Source of the DNA: Mycobacterium sp. 1165178.9
GTDB taxonomy: Bacteria > Actinomycetota > Actinomycetes > Mycobacteriales > Mycobacteriaceae
Length of the DNA: 43,265 nucleotides
Reading direction: 5' to 3'
Assembly: GCF_001673555.1 (NCBI RefSeq)
Contig: NZ_LZMB01000586.1
Span: forward strand, 1 to 43,265
In this document: positions 8,586-16,437 of the stretch, one piece after another
How the letters are laid out: each line of letters begins with the position of its first letter
Numbering within the stretch: the first letter of the stretch is position 1
The notes under the pieces: model-generated
Database searches by the model: none
What the model saw: only the letters and a program-made list of their open reading frames with translations
What the model was told of the DNA's origin: nothing
Position numbers and translations under genes: made by a program

Positions 8586-8604
8586 TTAGGTTAGACTGCA
8601 CTAA
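8586..8604. promoter_or_regulatory. IdeR iron box 1 (bfrA/bfd control region)
   Basis: The 19-mer TTAGGTTAGACTGCACTAA matches the IdeR consensus (TTAGGTTAGGCTAACCTAA) at 15 of 19 positions, with a perfect left half-site. It lies 167 bp upstream of the bfrA start and 150 bp upstream of the bfd start. In M. tuberculosis, bfrA is a known IdeR target with tandem boxes. Confidence 0.85.
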
Positions 8605-8609
8605 CGAAC

Positions 8610-8628
8610 TTAGGTTAGACTCCACTAA
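8610..8628. promoter_or_regulatory. IdeR iron box 2 (tandem)
   Basis: The 19-mer TTAGGTTAGACTCCACTAA matches the IdeR consensus at 15 of 19 positions. It starts 24 bp after box 1 and differs from it at one base, in the same orientation. On the plus strand it contains TAGACT (8616-8621), a possible -10 element for bfd, so bound IdeR could block bfd while activating bfrA. Confidence 0.85.
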
Positions 8629-8753
8629 TAAGCGCCACGCGTATTCGGCCTCACCGCCACGGTGCCCGAGGATTCGGAACGCCGGTGTCGGGGACGAATC
8701 GCAGACGCTCGACCAAACGACGAAGGGGACGCGGACGTGCAGGAGGTGCGCTG

Positions 8754-8939
8754 ATGTACGTGTGCCTCTGTGTTGGGGCAACCAACCAGACCGTTTGCGA
8801 TGTCGTCGCCCAGGGCGCATCGACCTCCAAAGAGATCGCCGCTGCCTGTGGCGCCGGCGGCGACTGCGGCCGCTGCCGGCGTACCCTGCGTGCCATCCTC
8901 GCCGACTCGGCCAAATTGCGGACGGCGCAGTCGGTTTAG
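8754..8939 (+). CDS. Bacterioferritin-associated ferredoxin (Bfd-like, [2Fe-2S])
   Basis: A 61-residue protein. Its four conserved cysteines follow the Bfd pattern: CLC near the N-terminus (MYVCLCVGATNQT) and CGRC at the end of GAGGDCGRCRRTL, with about 32 residues between the pairs. Bfd-type ferredoxins bind a [2Fe-2S] cluster and pass electrons to the bacterioferritin heme, so that stored Fe(III) is reduced and released. The start is fixed by AGGAGG seven nt upstream of ATG 8754; the longer upstream frame has no such signal. It is divergent from bfrA across the IdeR boxes, which supports a role as the partner of BfrA. Confidence 0.92.
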   Translation: MYVCLCVGATNQTVCDVVAQGASTSKEIAAACGAGGDCGRCRRTLRAILADSAKLRTAQSV

Positions 8940-8947
8940 CTACCGCC

Positions 8948-9697
8948 TCAGAGTTTGTTGAAGTCGGCCAGGGCGGCCGCGTTGGCTTGCGCACCCATGA
9001 GTTCGGCGAAGTGCGCGTTCTCCCGTGCGGTGGCCGCCACGATCTCTGGGCGGACCGGTTCCATCATCGTGTGCTTGACGGCCATCAAGCTCGAAATCGG
9101 GCGGGAGGCAAGGATTTCGGCGTGCTGGCGGGCCTGCACCAACAGCTCGTCGGGCTCGCAGACGCGCCAGACGAGCCCCATTCGCAACGCCTCGTCGGCG
9201 CCGACCCATTCCGACGACATCAACAGCCAGGCCGCGTTCTGCCGGCCCACCAGCTGGGGCAACAGGTACGACGAGGCCGCTTCGGGCGCCACGCCCAGGC
9301 TGGTGAACGGGCACTTCAGGCGTGCGGTCGACGACATGAACGCCAGATCGGCGTAGCCGAGGATGGTGGCGCCGATCCCGACGCCCACGCCGTTCACCGC
9401 GCAGATCAGCGGCTTGGGAAACGCGCTGAGCGCGGTGATCAGCCCGATGAAGCCGTGCTTACCCGGGGTAAAGCCGGGATCGGCGATCCGAGCCTGCATC
9501 TCGGCCAGGTCGGTGCCGGCGCTGAAGCCACGCCCGGCGCCGGTCAGCAGCACGACGGCGACTTCCGGGTCTTCGGCGGCGGCGAGCAGCGCCTCGGCGG
9601 TGGCGTCGTAGAGGGCTTCGTTGAACGCATTGAGCGCCTCGGGCCGATTCAGCGTGAGGGTGCGTACCCGTTTGTCGTCATCGATCTGCAGCGTCAC
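8948..9697 (-). CDS. Enoyl-CoA hydratase/isomerase family protein
   Basis: A 249-residue crotonase-fold protein. The first oxyanion-hole segment is GAGRGFSAGTDLAEM and the second is NGVGVGIGATILGYADLAFM. The residue equivalent to the first catalytic glutamate falls in LGVAPEAASSYLLPQLVG, where a Glu is present (PEAAS), as in enoyl-CoA isomerases and hydratases. It probably acts on an enoyl-CoA in fatty acid or related degradation. The start is GTG at 9697; no strong ribosome-binding site is visible. It has no counterpart between Rv1875 and Rv1876 in M. tuberculosis as I recall that order, so it may be an insertion. It is convergent with bfd (8 nt between stops). Confidence 0.88.
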   Translation of the reverse strand: MTLQIDDDKRVRTLTLNRPEALNAFNEALYDATAEALLAAAEDPEVAVVLLTGAGRGFSAGTDLAEMQARIADPGFTPGKHGFIGLITALSAFPKPLICAVNGVGVGIGATILGYADLAFMSSTARLKCPFTSLGVAPEAASSYLLPQLVGRQNAAWLLMSSEWVGADEALRMGLVWRVCEPDELLVQARQHAEILASRPISSLMAVKHTMMEPVRPEIVAATARENAHFAELMGAQANAAALADFNKL

Positions 9698-9711
9698 TCC
9701 AGCAGCCTAGT

Positions 9712-9753
9712 GGGGATCGCAAGCGCGGCGCAGCCGGGCGCAGCGGGTCACCA
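9712..9753. repeat. Degenerate copy of the 55-bp GC-rich intergenic repeat
   Basis: This segment, in the gap between the hydratase and the Rv1875-like gene, reads like the 55-bp unit at 14491-14654. It shares the core GCGCGGCG-AGCCGGG-AGCGGGTC with several substitutions. It is a single copy. Confidence 0.6.
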
Positions 9754-9770
9754 CGCCAGCAGCCCCGAGG

Positions 9771-10214
9771 CTAGCCGTTGCTGTAGACGCGGGTTGGGGC
9801 GATCAGCACCACGGCGCGCCGCTCGGAAGCCATCACCCGGTCGTACTCGTCCCAGTTGTCGTGGGTGCCGCCCGCGGCGGTGAACACGTCGCGGAGCAGC
9901 AACCGCAGCTGATCCGCTTCCGTCAGCCAGGGCTGCTCGTCGTCGGGGCCGACCAGTTCGGCGCCGCCCTCGACGGTCGCCCACTGCCAGCCGTTGCGGA
10001 AAGTCACCGCCAGCTGCGGCCGGGCACGCAGGTTCGCCAGCTTGACCTTCCCGTAAGTGGTAAAGCCCAGGACTTGTTCACCACTCGAAGGGTGCGCCAG
10101 CAGGCCCACGTTGACCAGCGAAGCCTGCACCGTCCCGTCGGCGCGAACCGTCGATATCACCGCCAGACCGCTTTCTTCCTTGGCCAGGGCGACTGCCTCG
10201 TCGAGTGTTGTCAT
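9771..10214 (-). CDS. PPOX-class F420-binding protein (Rv1875-like)
   Basis: A 147-residue split-barrel flavin/F420-binding protein, the same length as M. tuberculosis Rv1875, whose structure has been reported to bind F420. Signatures are GLAVISTVRADGTVQASLVN at the N-terminus, VLGFTTYGKVKLANLRARP and LAVTFRNGWQWATVEGGAEL, the barrel strands that form the cofactor site. It probably catalyses an F420-dependent reduction; substrate unknown. The ATG at 10214 is preceded by GAGGA and lies 9 nt after the stop of the Rv1874-like gene, so the two are likely co-transcribed. Confidence 0.9.
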   Translation of the reverse strand: MTTLDEAVALAKEESGLAVISTVRADGTVQASLVNVGLLAHPSSGEQVLGFTTYGKVKLANLRARPQLAVTFRNGWQWATVEGGAELVGPDDEQPWLTEADQLRLLLRDVFTAAGGTHDNWDEYDRVMASERRAVVLIAPTRVYSNG

Positions 10215-10223
10215 GAGCGGTCC

Positions 10224-10925
10224 TCAATCCCGGAACGGTGTCTCGAATACGTAGCGGCTGGTCGGCACGGTGTCGATGTTCTCGTTGGCGCCGAATGCAG
10301 TTGTGCTGGCGACCATTCGGCCCAATCGGTCCTGTAAATCGTCATCATCGGCGGCTCCGAAGAAAGCCTTGAGGTCGGTGATGGCCTCCGGTGGGAACAA
10401 CTCCTCGACGATGCCCGCGATTCCCGGTGCATTCGGCGTAAGCGCCCGCACCACCCAATTCTGGGTGTAACCGAACGTCGACTGCGTTTCGATGGCGACC
10501 GATGTGTGGTCACGCTGCCAACGGTTCAGCCAGGTTGCCTGATCCATGCCGTCGGGCCGGCGCAGCAGCGCGATATTGGCCAAACCTGGTGTGCGAGTGC
10601 CGGACTCGACGGCCGGCGCGCTCAGTGGGACCGATTCGGTCACCAGGTAAGCGGCCAGCTGCTCACATTCCTGGGCGAGGAATTTGAGTGCCGCCGTTGT
10701 CTGGTCGCCGTAGCACTGCTGGGTCCACATGCTCACCACCGCGGCCACTGGCGGGTCCAAGGTAGTCAGTGTCATCAGCGAGTGACGCACGGCGCCGTCA
10801 CGAACGTTCATCTGCAGCCCGGCGACGCCCAGCTGCAGCAGCGCGTCGGCGATGTGGCCGCGTTGCCGAGCGCACCATGCGTCATCCGGCTCGGCACGCC
10901 TCAGCACTGCGATGACCTTCTCCAT
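10224..10925 (-). CDS. EthD-domain-like conserved protein (Rv1874-like)
   Basis: A 233-residue protein, similar in length and position to M. tuberculosis Rv1874 (228). The second half contains an EthD-like dimeric ferredoxin-fold motif: ALLRRPDGMDQATWLNRWQR followed by DHTSVAIETQSTFGYTQNWV, where the LRRxxGxxxxxFxxxW...H pattern is recognisable. The first half has a similar but weaker layout (MEKVIAVLRRAEPDDAWCAR), suggesting an internally duplicated fold. Function is unknown. It is the first gene of a probable pair with the Rv1875-like gene. ATG 10925 gives a full-length N-terminal strand; no clear ribosome-binding site precedes it. Confidence 0.83.
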   Translation of the reverse strand: MEKVIAVLRRAEPDDAWCARQRGHIADALLQLGVAGLQMNVRDGAVRHSLMTLTTLDPPVAAVVSMWTQQCYGDQTTAALKFLAQECEQLAAYLVTESVPLSAPAVESGTRTPGLANIALLRRPDGMDQATWLNRWQRDHTSVAIETQSTFGYTQNWVVRALTPNAPGIAGIVEELFPPEAITDLKAFFGAADDDDLQDRLGRMVASTTAFGANENIDTVPTSRYVFETPFRD

Positions 10926-10951
10926 ACGCAGAACTTACAGTCGGCACGCGG

Positions 10952-11887
10952 CTACTTCACCAGCCGCACCTGGTGCTGGCTGCTGACCAATTTGCCGATG
11001 ATCCCCGCCAGCCGGCGGTAGGACTCGTCGCGTCCGCTCGACGAGCGGAAAACCAGACCGATGCGCCGACCCGGGCGGGGCGCGGCGAACTGCGCGAGGC
11101 CCAGGCGGCTTCGGGACGCCTCGACCGGCACCGCGCTCTGCGGAATGAGCGTCACGCCCAGGCCGCCGGTCACGCATTGCACGGCGGTTGCGAGCGACGC
11201 CGCCCGGGTATTGGCCAGCTCCGCTCGCACACCCGCCTTATGGCAGACGTCGAGTGCCTGGTCGCGCAGGCAGTGCCCCTCATCCAGCAACAGCAACGGC
11301 AGGTCCGCCAGCGCGGTCGCCGGCACCCGGCGCTTGCCCGCCAGCGGATGACCCGGAGGCAGGGCCAGCACGAAATCCTCGTCATAGATCGGGATCGCGG
11401 TGATGCCGGGGCCCTCGGCCGGCAGGGCGATCAGGGCCGCGTCCAATGCGCCTTCCCGCAACACCGCCAATAGGCGTTCGGTCTGGTCTTCGGTCACCCG
11501 CAGTGCCAGCTCCGGCAGCTGTTCGGCGACACCGGCCAGCACCGTCGGCAGCACATAGGGTGCCACCGTGGGTATCAGGCCCAACCGCATGCCGGCCCGT
11601 AACGGATCCGACGAACCCGCGGCCGCGGCGCTGAACGCGTCCGCGGCCTCGACGACGGCCTGGGCGCGCGGCAGCAGCTGCCCGCCCTCCGTTGTCAAGA
11701 AGACCCGCCGGGTGGAGCGCTCGATCAGCTGGGTGCCCAACCCGGCTTCCAGCGCCGCCAGCGCCTGCGACAACGTGGACTGACTTAGCCCGAGAGCCGT
11801 TGCCGCACTGCTGAATTGCCGCTTCTCGGCGACCGCGACGAACGCGCGTAAGCCGGCGATCGTGGGTTGATAAGACTTATCGGTCAT
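10952..11887 (-). CDS. oxyR: LysR-type peroxide sensor OxyR (intact)
   Basis: A 311-residue LysR regulator. The N-terminal winged helix-turn-helix (about 8-66) includes [20 protein letters not shown]; the rest is the periplasmic-binding-protein-like sensor. The two OxyR redox cysteines are present as Cys206 and Cys215 ([17 protein letters not shown]), nine residues apart as in E. coli Cys199/Cys208. It should sense peroxide by disulfide formation and control ahpC, which is divergent with 102 bp between starts. In M. tuberculosis the equivalent oxyR is a pseudogene; here I see no stop or frameshift. Start ATG 11887 lies within a candidate OxyR operator, implying autoregulation. The open frame continues upstream but only through the promoter and antisense to ahpC. 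Confidence 0.95.
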   Translation of the reverse strand: MTDKSYQPTIAGLRAFVAVAEKRQFSSAATALGLSQSTLSQALAALEAGLGTQLIERSTRRVFLTTEGGQLLPRAQAVVEAADAFSAAAAGSSDPLRAGMRLGLIPTVAPYVLPTVLAGVAEQLPELALRVTEDQTERLLAVLREGALDAALIALPAEGPGITAIPIYDEDFVLALPPGHPLAGKRRVPATALADLPLLLLDEGHCLRDQALDVCHKAGVRAELANTRAASLATAVQCVTGGLGVTLIPQSAVPVEASRSRLGLAQFAAPRPGRRIGLVFRSSSGRDESYRRLAGIIGKLVSSQHQVRLVK

Positions 11888-11896
11888 ACCTATGAG
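11876..11896. promoter_or_regulatory. Candidate OxyR operator overlapping the oxyR start
   Basis: The sequence CTTATCGGTCATACCTATGAG follows the ATC-N9-GAT layout described for mycobacterial oxyR-ahpC regions, with TAT in place of the second half-site GAT. It spans the oxyR start codon. A separate exact inverted repeat, GATAAG-A-CTTATC, occupies 11869-11881 and shares its right arm. Confidence 0.5.
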
Positions 11897-11989
11897 CCTA
11901 GTGGGAAATATCACCTTTACTTCAACTAGGGTACGCGGCAACATGGTGAAGGAAAAGCTAATCTTGATTGAATCCAGACAAGGAGCGAT

Positions 11990-12577
11990 ATGCCTCTGCT
12001 GACCATCGGCGACCAGTTCCCCGCCTACGAGCTCACTGCGTTGATCGCGGGCGATCTGTCCAAGGTCGACGCCAAGCAGCCTGGGGACTACTTCACCACG
12101 ATCACCAATGAGGACCACGCCGGCAAGTGGCGCGTGGTCTTCTTCTGGCCGAAGGATTTCACCTTCGTGTGCCCGACCGAGATTGCCGCGTTCGGCAAGC
12201 TCAACGACGAATTCGAAGACCGCGACGCGCAGGTGCTCGGCGTGTCGATCGACAGCGAGTTCGTGCACTTCAACTGGCGCGCACAGCACGAGGACCTGAA
12301 GAAGCTGCCCTTCCCGATGCTCTCGGACATCAAGCGGGAGCTGAGCCTGGGTACCGGCGTGCTCAACGCCGACGGCGTCGCGGACCGGGCGACCTTCCTC
12401 GTCGACCCGAACAACGAGATCCAGTTCGTTTCGGTCACCGCGGGCTCCGTGGGCCGCAACGTCGAAGAAGTGCTGCGTGTCCTGGACGCGCTGCAGTCCG
12501 ACGAACTGTGCGCCTGCAACTGGCGCAAGGGTGACCCGACGCTGGACGCCACCGAGCTGCTCAAGCAGTCGGCCTGA
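11990..12577 (+). CDS. ahpC: Alkyl hydroperoxide reductase AhpC
   Basis: A 195-residue 2-Cys peroxiredoxin reducing alkyl peroxides and peroxynitrite in the cytosol. The peroxidatic cysteine is Cys61 ([14 protein letters not shown]); Cys174 and Cys176 ([11 protein letters not shown]) are the C-terminal cysteines of the mycobacterial three-cysteine type. Length and sequence are typical of mycobacterial AhpC. Start ATG 11990 follows AGGAG at 11981-11985. It is divergent from oxyR and 38 nt upstream of ahpD, with which it forms an operon. It is probably induced by oxidised OxyR. Confidence 0.98.
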   Translation: MPLLTIGDQFPAYELTALIAGDLSKVDAKQPGDYFTTITNEDHAGKWRVVFFWPKDFTFVCPTEIAAFGKLNDEFEDRDAQVLGVSIDSEFVHFNWRAQHEDLKKLPFPMLSDIKRELSLGTGVLNADGVADRATFLVDPNNEIQFVSVTAGSVGRNVEEVLRVLDALQSDELCACNWRKGDPTLDATELLKQSA

Positions 12578-12615
12578 TTGTCCGCTGATCGCATAAGGTC
12601 GGATTAGGAGGCGAA

Positions 12616-13152
12616 ATGAGCATAGAAAACCTCAAGGAAGCGCTACCGGAGTACGCGAAGGACCTCAAGCTCAACCTGGGTTCGATCACCCGCACCACCG
12701 AGCTCAACTCCGAGCAGCTGTGGGGCACGCTACTGGCCAGCGCCGCGGCTACCCGGAACACGCAGGTGCTCACGGAGATTGGTGCCGAGGCGGCCGGCAT
12801 CCTGTCCGCCGAGGCGTACAACGCGGCGCTGGGAGCCGCATCGATCATGGGCATGAACAACGTGTTCTACCGTGGCCGGGGCTTCCTGGATGGCAGGTAC
12901 GACGACCTGCGCGCGGGGTTGAGGATGAACATCATCGCCAACCCCGGCGTGGAGAAGGCTAACTTCGAGCTGTGGTCCTTCGCGGTGTCGTCGATCAACG
13001 GATGCCCGGACTGCGTGGCCGCTCACGAGCACACGCTGCGCGAATCCGGTGTGAGCCGGGAAACCATCCAGGAGGCGTTGAAGGCCGCGGCGATCATTTC
13101 CGGTGTGGCACAAGCGATCGTCGCCGCCCAGACGCTGGCAGCCGTCGGCTGA
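12616..13152 (+). CDS. ahpD: Alkyl hydroperoxide reductase-associated AhpD
   Basis: A 178-residue CMD-fold thiol reductase that links AhpC to the lipoamide/dihydrolipoamide system (DlaT-Lpd) in mycobacteria. Catalytic residues sit where they do in the M. tuberculosis enzyme: Glu118, Cys130, Cys133 and His137 ([17 protein letters not shown]). GGAGG lies just before ATG 12616. It is the second gene of the ahpCD operon. The GH13 gene starts about 10 nt downstream, so it may be co-transcribed. Confidence 0.97.
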   Translation: MSIENLKEALPEYAKDLKLNLGSITRTTELNSEQLWGTLLASAAATRNTQVLTEIGAEAAGILSAEAYNAALGAASIMGMNNVFYRGRGFLDGRYDDLRAGLRMNIIANPGVEKANFELWSFAVSSINGCPDCVAAHEHTLRESGVSRETIQEALKAAAIISGVAQAIVAAQTLAAVG

Positions 13153-13162
13153 TCGCGCCGCC

Positions 13163-14491
13163 GTGACCAGTGCCGTGAGCGAACCCGCCTGGGTCCAGCA
13201 CGCCATCTGGTGGCAGGTCTACCCCCTGGGGTTCGTGGGAGCATTCCCCACGCCGCAGTCAACCGAGCCGCCGCAACCGGAGGAACGCCGGTTGCGGCGG
13301 CTCGTCGACTGGCTGGACCATGCCATCGAACTCGGCGCATCGGGCATTGCGCTAGGTCCCGTCTTCGCCTCGCGCACACACGGTTACGACACCACCGACC
13401 ACTACCGCATCGACCCCCGGCTGGGCGATGACGCCGACTTCGACCACTTGGTCGCCGAGGCGCATCGCCGCGGACTGCGGGTCCTTCTCGACGGGGTGTT
13501 CAATCATGTGGGCCAGGATTTCGCTCGCTACCGCGCGGCGGCCGATGACGACGGGGCCGCGCGCTGGTTTCGCGGACGTCCCGGTCGTTTCCACACCTTC
13601 GAGGGCCATTCCGGGCTGATCACCCTCAACCACGACAACCCCGAGGTCGCCGACTACGCCGTCGACGTGATGACGCACTGGTTGGGACGCGGCGCCGACG
13701 GTTGGCGTCTCGATGCCGCTTACGCGGTGCCACACCACTTCTGGGCATCGACCCTGCCGAGGGTGCGTGAGCGCTACCCGGACGCCTGGTTCGTCGGTGA
13801 ACTCATCCACGGCGACTACGCCGCGGACGTGCGGGCTGCCACCTTCGACTCGGCCACGCAATACGAGCTGTGGAAGGCGATCTGGAGCAGCCTCAACGAC
13901 GGCAACTTCTTCGAACTCGATTGGGCGCTGCAGCGCCACAACGACTTTTTGACCGCCTTCGCGCCGCTGACGTTCATCGGCAACCACGACGTAACCCGCA
14001 TCGCCAGCCGGCTGGACGCGCCCCAACATGTGGCCCACGCGCTGGTGCTGTTGCTGACGATTGGCGGAGTGCCCAGCGTGTACGCCGGCGACGAGCTCGG
14101 GTTTGCGGGAGTGAAGGAAGAACGGTACGGCGGCGACGACGCGGTTCGACCCGAGTTCGGTTCTCCCCCACTGCACTTGGATGAGTCCGGCGTCGAGACC
14201 TGGCGGTTGCACCAGTATCTGGTCGGGCTGCGGCGCCGCTACCCCTGGCTGCACGCGGCATCCACAACCGCGCGGCTGCTCAAAAACCGGCAGTACGTGT
14301 ACGAGACGCGCAGCGGCGACGATGCGCTGCTGGTGGTGCTCAATATCGACGACGAGCCGCTGCGCGTCTCGCTACCGGAGCTGGGCACGGCCCGCGCAAA
14401 GGTGATCGGCGGATCGGCGGCCCCGCCGCAGGAGGTCGTCGACACCCTCGCGGTCGAGGCGCACGGCTGGCGGATCCTGAGCCCGGCCTAG
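13163..14491 (+). CDS. GH13 alpha-amylase-family glycosidase
   Basis: A 442-residue (beta/alpha)8-barrel enzyme of glycoside hydrolase family 13. All four conserved regions are present: I LLDGVFNHVG, II GADGWRLDAAYAVP (nucleophile Asp), III WFVGELIHGD (acid/base Glu), IV TFIGNHDVTR (transition-state Asp). It probably hydrolyses or transglycosylates alpha-glucans or trehalose-type sugars in the cytosol; no signal peptide is seen. The barrel is compact, with a short C-terminal beta domain from about residue 365. The start is GTG 13163 (GTG 13175 is an equally possible start four codons on); no good ribosome-binding site is visible. Placement directly after ahpD suggests read-through from that operon. 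Confidence 0.88.
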   Translation: MTSAVSEPAWVQHAIWWQVYPLGFVGAFPTPQSTEPPQPEERRLRRLVDWLDHAIELGASGIALGPVFASRTHGYDTTDHYRIDPRLGDDADFDHLVAEAHRRGLRVLLDGVFNHVGQDFARYRAAADDDGAARWFRGRPGRFHTFEGHSGLITLNHDNPEVADYAVDVMTHWLGRGADGWRLDAAYAVPHHFWASTLPRVRERYPDAWFVGELIHGDYAADVRAATFDSATQYELWKAIWSSLNDGNFFELDWALQRHNDFLTAFAPLTFIGNHDVTRIASRLDAPQHVAHALVLLLTIGGVPSVYAGDELGFAGVKEERYGGDDAVRPEFGSPPLHLDESGVETWRLHQYLVGLRRRYPWLHAASTTARLLKNRQYVYETRSGDDALLVVLNIDDEPLRVSLPELGTARAKVIGGSAAPPQEVVDTLAVEAHGWRILSPA

Positions 14492-14654
14492 GGGCGATCG
14501 CGAGCGCGGCGTAGCCGGGTGAAGCGGGTCGCCCCCGTCAGAACAGGGGCGATCGCGAGCGCGGCGTAGCCGGGCGAAGCGGGTCGCCCCCATCAGAACA
14601 CTGGCGATCGCGAGCGCGGCGTAGCCGGGTGAAGCGGGTCGCCCCCATCAGAAC
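14491..14654. repeat. Three tandem 55-bp GC-rich repeats
   Basis: The unit begins GGCGATCGCGAGCGCGGC and ends with GTCGCCCCCATCAGAAC; copies start at about 14491, 14546 and 14601 (exact period 55) with only a few differences between them. Complementary ends (GGGGCGA and TCGCCCC, 30-odd bases apart) let each unit fold as a hairpin; copy 3 has a mismatch in its first arm. The array begins at the last base of the GH13 stop codon and ends inside the DUF1810 gene, covering its stop and last sense codon. A diverged single copy lies at 9712. Confidence 0.92.
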
Positions 14655-15085
14655 TTCGTCAGCCGATCCAGCGTCAGCCGGTCTTGGTCGCCGCCGTAGT
14701 ACTTGTCGAGCACCGCGATGAAGTCCTGGTTGTCCTCGGTGGCGCGGGCGAACAGCGTCATCGACGAGCGCAGTTTGAGGTCGTCCGGCGAGCCGAGAAT
14801 CTGACCGATGGATCGCCCCTGCACCGCGGCGACCAGCCGGGAACACTCGCGCAGCCGCGGCCCCAGCAGCTCATGGCGCAGATAGGCTTCGGCTTCGTCG
14901 AGCGAGGCGATGCCGAACCGTGCCGCCATGGCGCTGCCGCCCAGCCCGCGCAGCTGCGGAAAGACGAACCACATCCAGTGACTGCGTTTTCGCCCAGCGC
15001 GCAGCTCGGCGATGACGTCGCCGTACACCGGCTCCTGCGCGTCCACAAAGCGATTGAGGTCGAACGGGTCGGCTGCCGAGTCCAT
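14648..15085 (-). CDS. DUF1810 family protein (Rv1873-like)
   Basis: A 145-residue DUF1810 protein, the same length as M. tuberculosis Rv1873. Family features: [20 protein letters not shown] at the N-terminus, [19 protein letters not shown] (the strongly conserved block), and [15 protein letters not shown] near the C-terminus. It is a small all-helical cytosolic protein of unknown biochemical role. ATG 15085 is chosen because it matches the family N-terminus; the frame is open further upstream. The gene is divergent from lldD2 with only 18 bp between start codons. Its TGA and final Phe codon lie inside the third 55-bp repeat. Confidence 0.92.
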   Translation of the reverse strand: MDSAADPFDLNRFVDAQEPVYGDVIAELRAGRKRSHWMWFVFPQLRGLGGSAMAARFGIASLDEAEAYLRHELLGPRLRECSRLVAAVQGRSIGQILGSPDDLKLRSSMTLFARATEDNQDFIAVLDKYYGGDQDRLTLDRLTKF

Positions 15086-15103
15086 TTGACTACGGTTGCA
15101 CAC

Positions 15104-16345
15104 ATGGCAGTCCGACGACGAGTGCCCAAAGTGCGCGACCTGGCACCGCTGATGCAATTCAAGCGGCCCCTATTCAACGCGACCCGGCGCCGCCTCGACG
15201 CCGCCTACACCATCGAGGATCTGCGAGCCATCGCCAAACGCCGCACCCCCAAGGCGGCGTTCGACTACACCGACGGCGCGGCCGACGACGAGCTGTCGCT
15301 TGCGCGTGCGCGACAAGCGTTCCGCGACATCGAATTTCATCCGACTATCCTGCGCGACGTCTCCCAAGTCACCGCGGGCTGGGACGTGTTGGGCCAGCCG
15401 GTGGTGTTGCCGTTCGCGATCGCGCCCACCGGTTTCACCCGATTGATGCACACCGAGGGCGAGATCGCCGGCGCGCAGGCGGCCGCCCGCGCGGGAATCC
15501 CGTTCTCGCTGTCCACGCTGGGCACCTGCGCGATCGAGGATCTGGTCACCGCCGTCCCGCAGGGCCGAAAGTGGTTCCAGCTCTACATGTGGCGCGATCG
15601 CGAGCGCTCGATGGCGCTGGTGCAGCGCGCCGCCGCCGCGGGATTCGACACCCTGCTGGCGACCGTCGACGTTCCCGTCTCCGGTTCCCGGCTGCGTGAT
15701 AACCGCAACGGCATGACGATCCCGCCCACGCTGACACTGCGCACCGTGCTCGACGCGGTGCCACACCCGAAATGGTGGTTCGATCTGCTGACCACCGAGC
15801 CGCTGGCCTTCGCCTCGCTGGATCGCTGGCCGGGCACCGTCTCCGAGTACCTGAGCACCATGTTCGACCCGAGCCTCACCTTCGACGACCTGGAATGGAT
15901 CAAGGCGCAATGGCCCGGAAAGCTCGTCGTGAAGGGGATTCAGACGCTCGAGGATGCGCGCGCCGTCGTCGACCGCGGCGTCGATGGCCTCGTGTTGTCC
16001 AATCATGGTGGGCGCCAACTGGACCGGGCCCCGGTACCCTTTCACCTGCTGCCCATCGTCGCTCGCGAACTCGGGAAACACACCGAGATCCTGGTGGACA
16101 CCGGCATCATGTCGGGCGCCGACATCGTCGCCGCGATCGCGCTGGGGGCCCGCTGCACACTGGTGGGGCGGGCCTACCTCTACGGCCTGATGGCCGGCGG
16201 CGAAGCGGGCGTCAGCCGTGCGATCGACATCATCGCGAGCGGCATTCTGCGGACCATGGCGTTGCTCGGCGTCACCTGTCTGCAAGAGCTGTCACCGGAG
16301 CACGTCACGCAGCTGAGACGGTTGGGTCCGGTTCCCCCAGTGTGA
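15104..16345 (+). CDS. lldD2: L-lactate dehydrogenase LldD2 (FMN, quinone-linked)
   Basis: A 413-residue FMN-dependent alpha-hydroxyacid dehydrogenase, one residue shorter than M. tuberculosis LldD2 (Rv1872c). It oxidises L-lactate to pyruvate and feeds electrons to the respiratory quinone pool. Family motifs: [17 protein letters not shown] (FMN site), [45 protein letters not shown] (catalytic Lys in the FMN site), and [15 protein letters not shown] with the catalytic His and the substrate Arg. [20 protein letters not shown] and GRAYLYGL bind the FMN phosphate. ATG 15104 lies 18 bp from the divergent DUF1810 start. Confidence 0.96.
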   Translation: MAVRRRVPKVRDLAPLMQFKRPLFNATRRRLDAAYTIEDLRAIAKRRTPKAAFDYTDGAADDELSLARARQAFRDIEFHPTILRDVSQVTAGWDVLGQPVVLPFAIAPTGFTRLMHTEGEIAGAQAAARAGIPFSLSTLGTCAIEDLVTAVPQGRKWFQLYMWRDRERSMALVQRAAAAGFDTLLATVDVPVSGSRLRDNRNGMTIPPTLTLRTVLDAVPHPKWWFDLLTTEPLAFASLDRWPGTVSEYLSTMFDPSLTFDDLEWIKAQWPGKLVVKGIQTLEDARAVVDRGVDGLVLSNHGGRQLDRAPVPFHLLPIVARELGKHTEILVDTGIMSGADIVAAIALGARCTLVGRAYLYGLMAGGEAGVSRAIDIIASGILRTMALLGVTCLQELSPEHVTQLRRLGPVPPV

Positions 16346-16437
16346 GACGGGCCTCACGCTCGCAGCGAAACCTGGTTTGGGAACAAACCGGCGCTAGGCT
16401 GGGTTAAGCGCATCAGACTCAACTTTTGGAGGATTTG

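Larger units (their letters stand above)
8419..8753. promoter_or_regulatory. Divergent bfrA/bfd control region
   Basis: 335 bp without a convincing gene. From left to right it holds the bfrA ribosome-binding site (AGGAG, 8428-8424) and the candidate sRNA-pairing site (8432-8440). Next come the two IdeR boxes (8586-8628) and finally the bfd ribosome-binding site (AGGAGG, 8741-8746). The sequence between 8629 and 8740 shows nothing else I recognise. Confidence 0.8.

Noticed and set aside
11888..12289. N-terminal extension of OxyR
   Set aside because: It would read through the promoter region and antisense to ahpC; the helix-turn-helix begins normally after ATG 11887.
14491..14654. CRISPR array
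   Set aside because: The units are contiguous with no unique spacers, and no cas gene is near.
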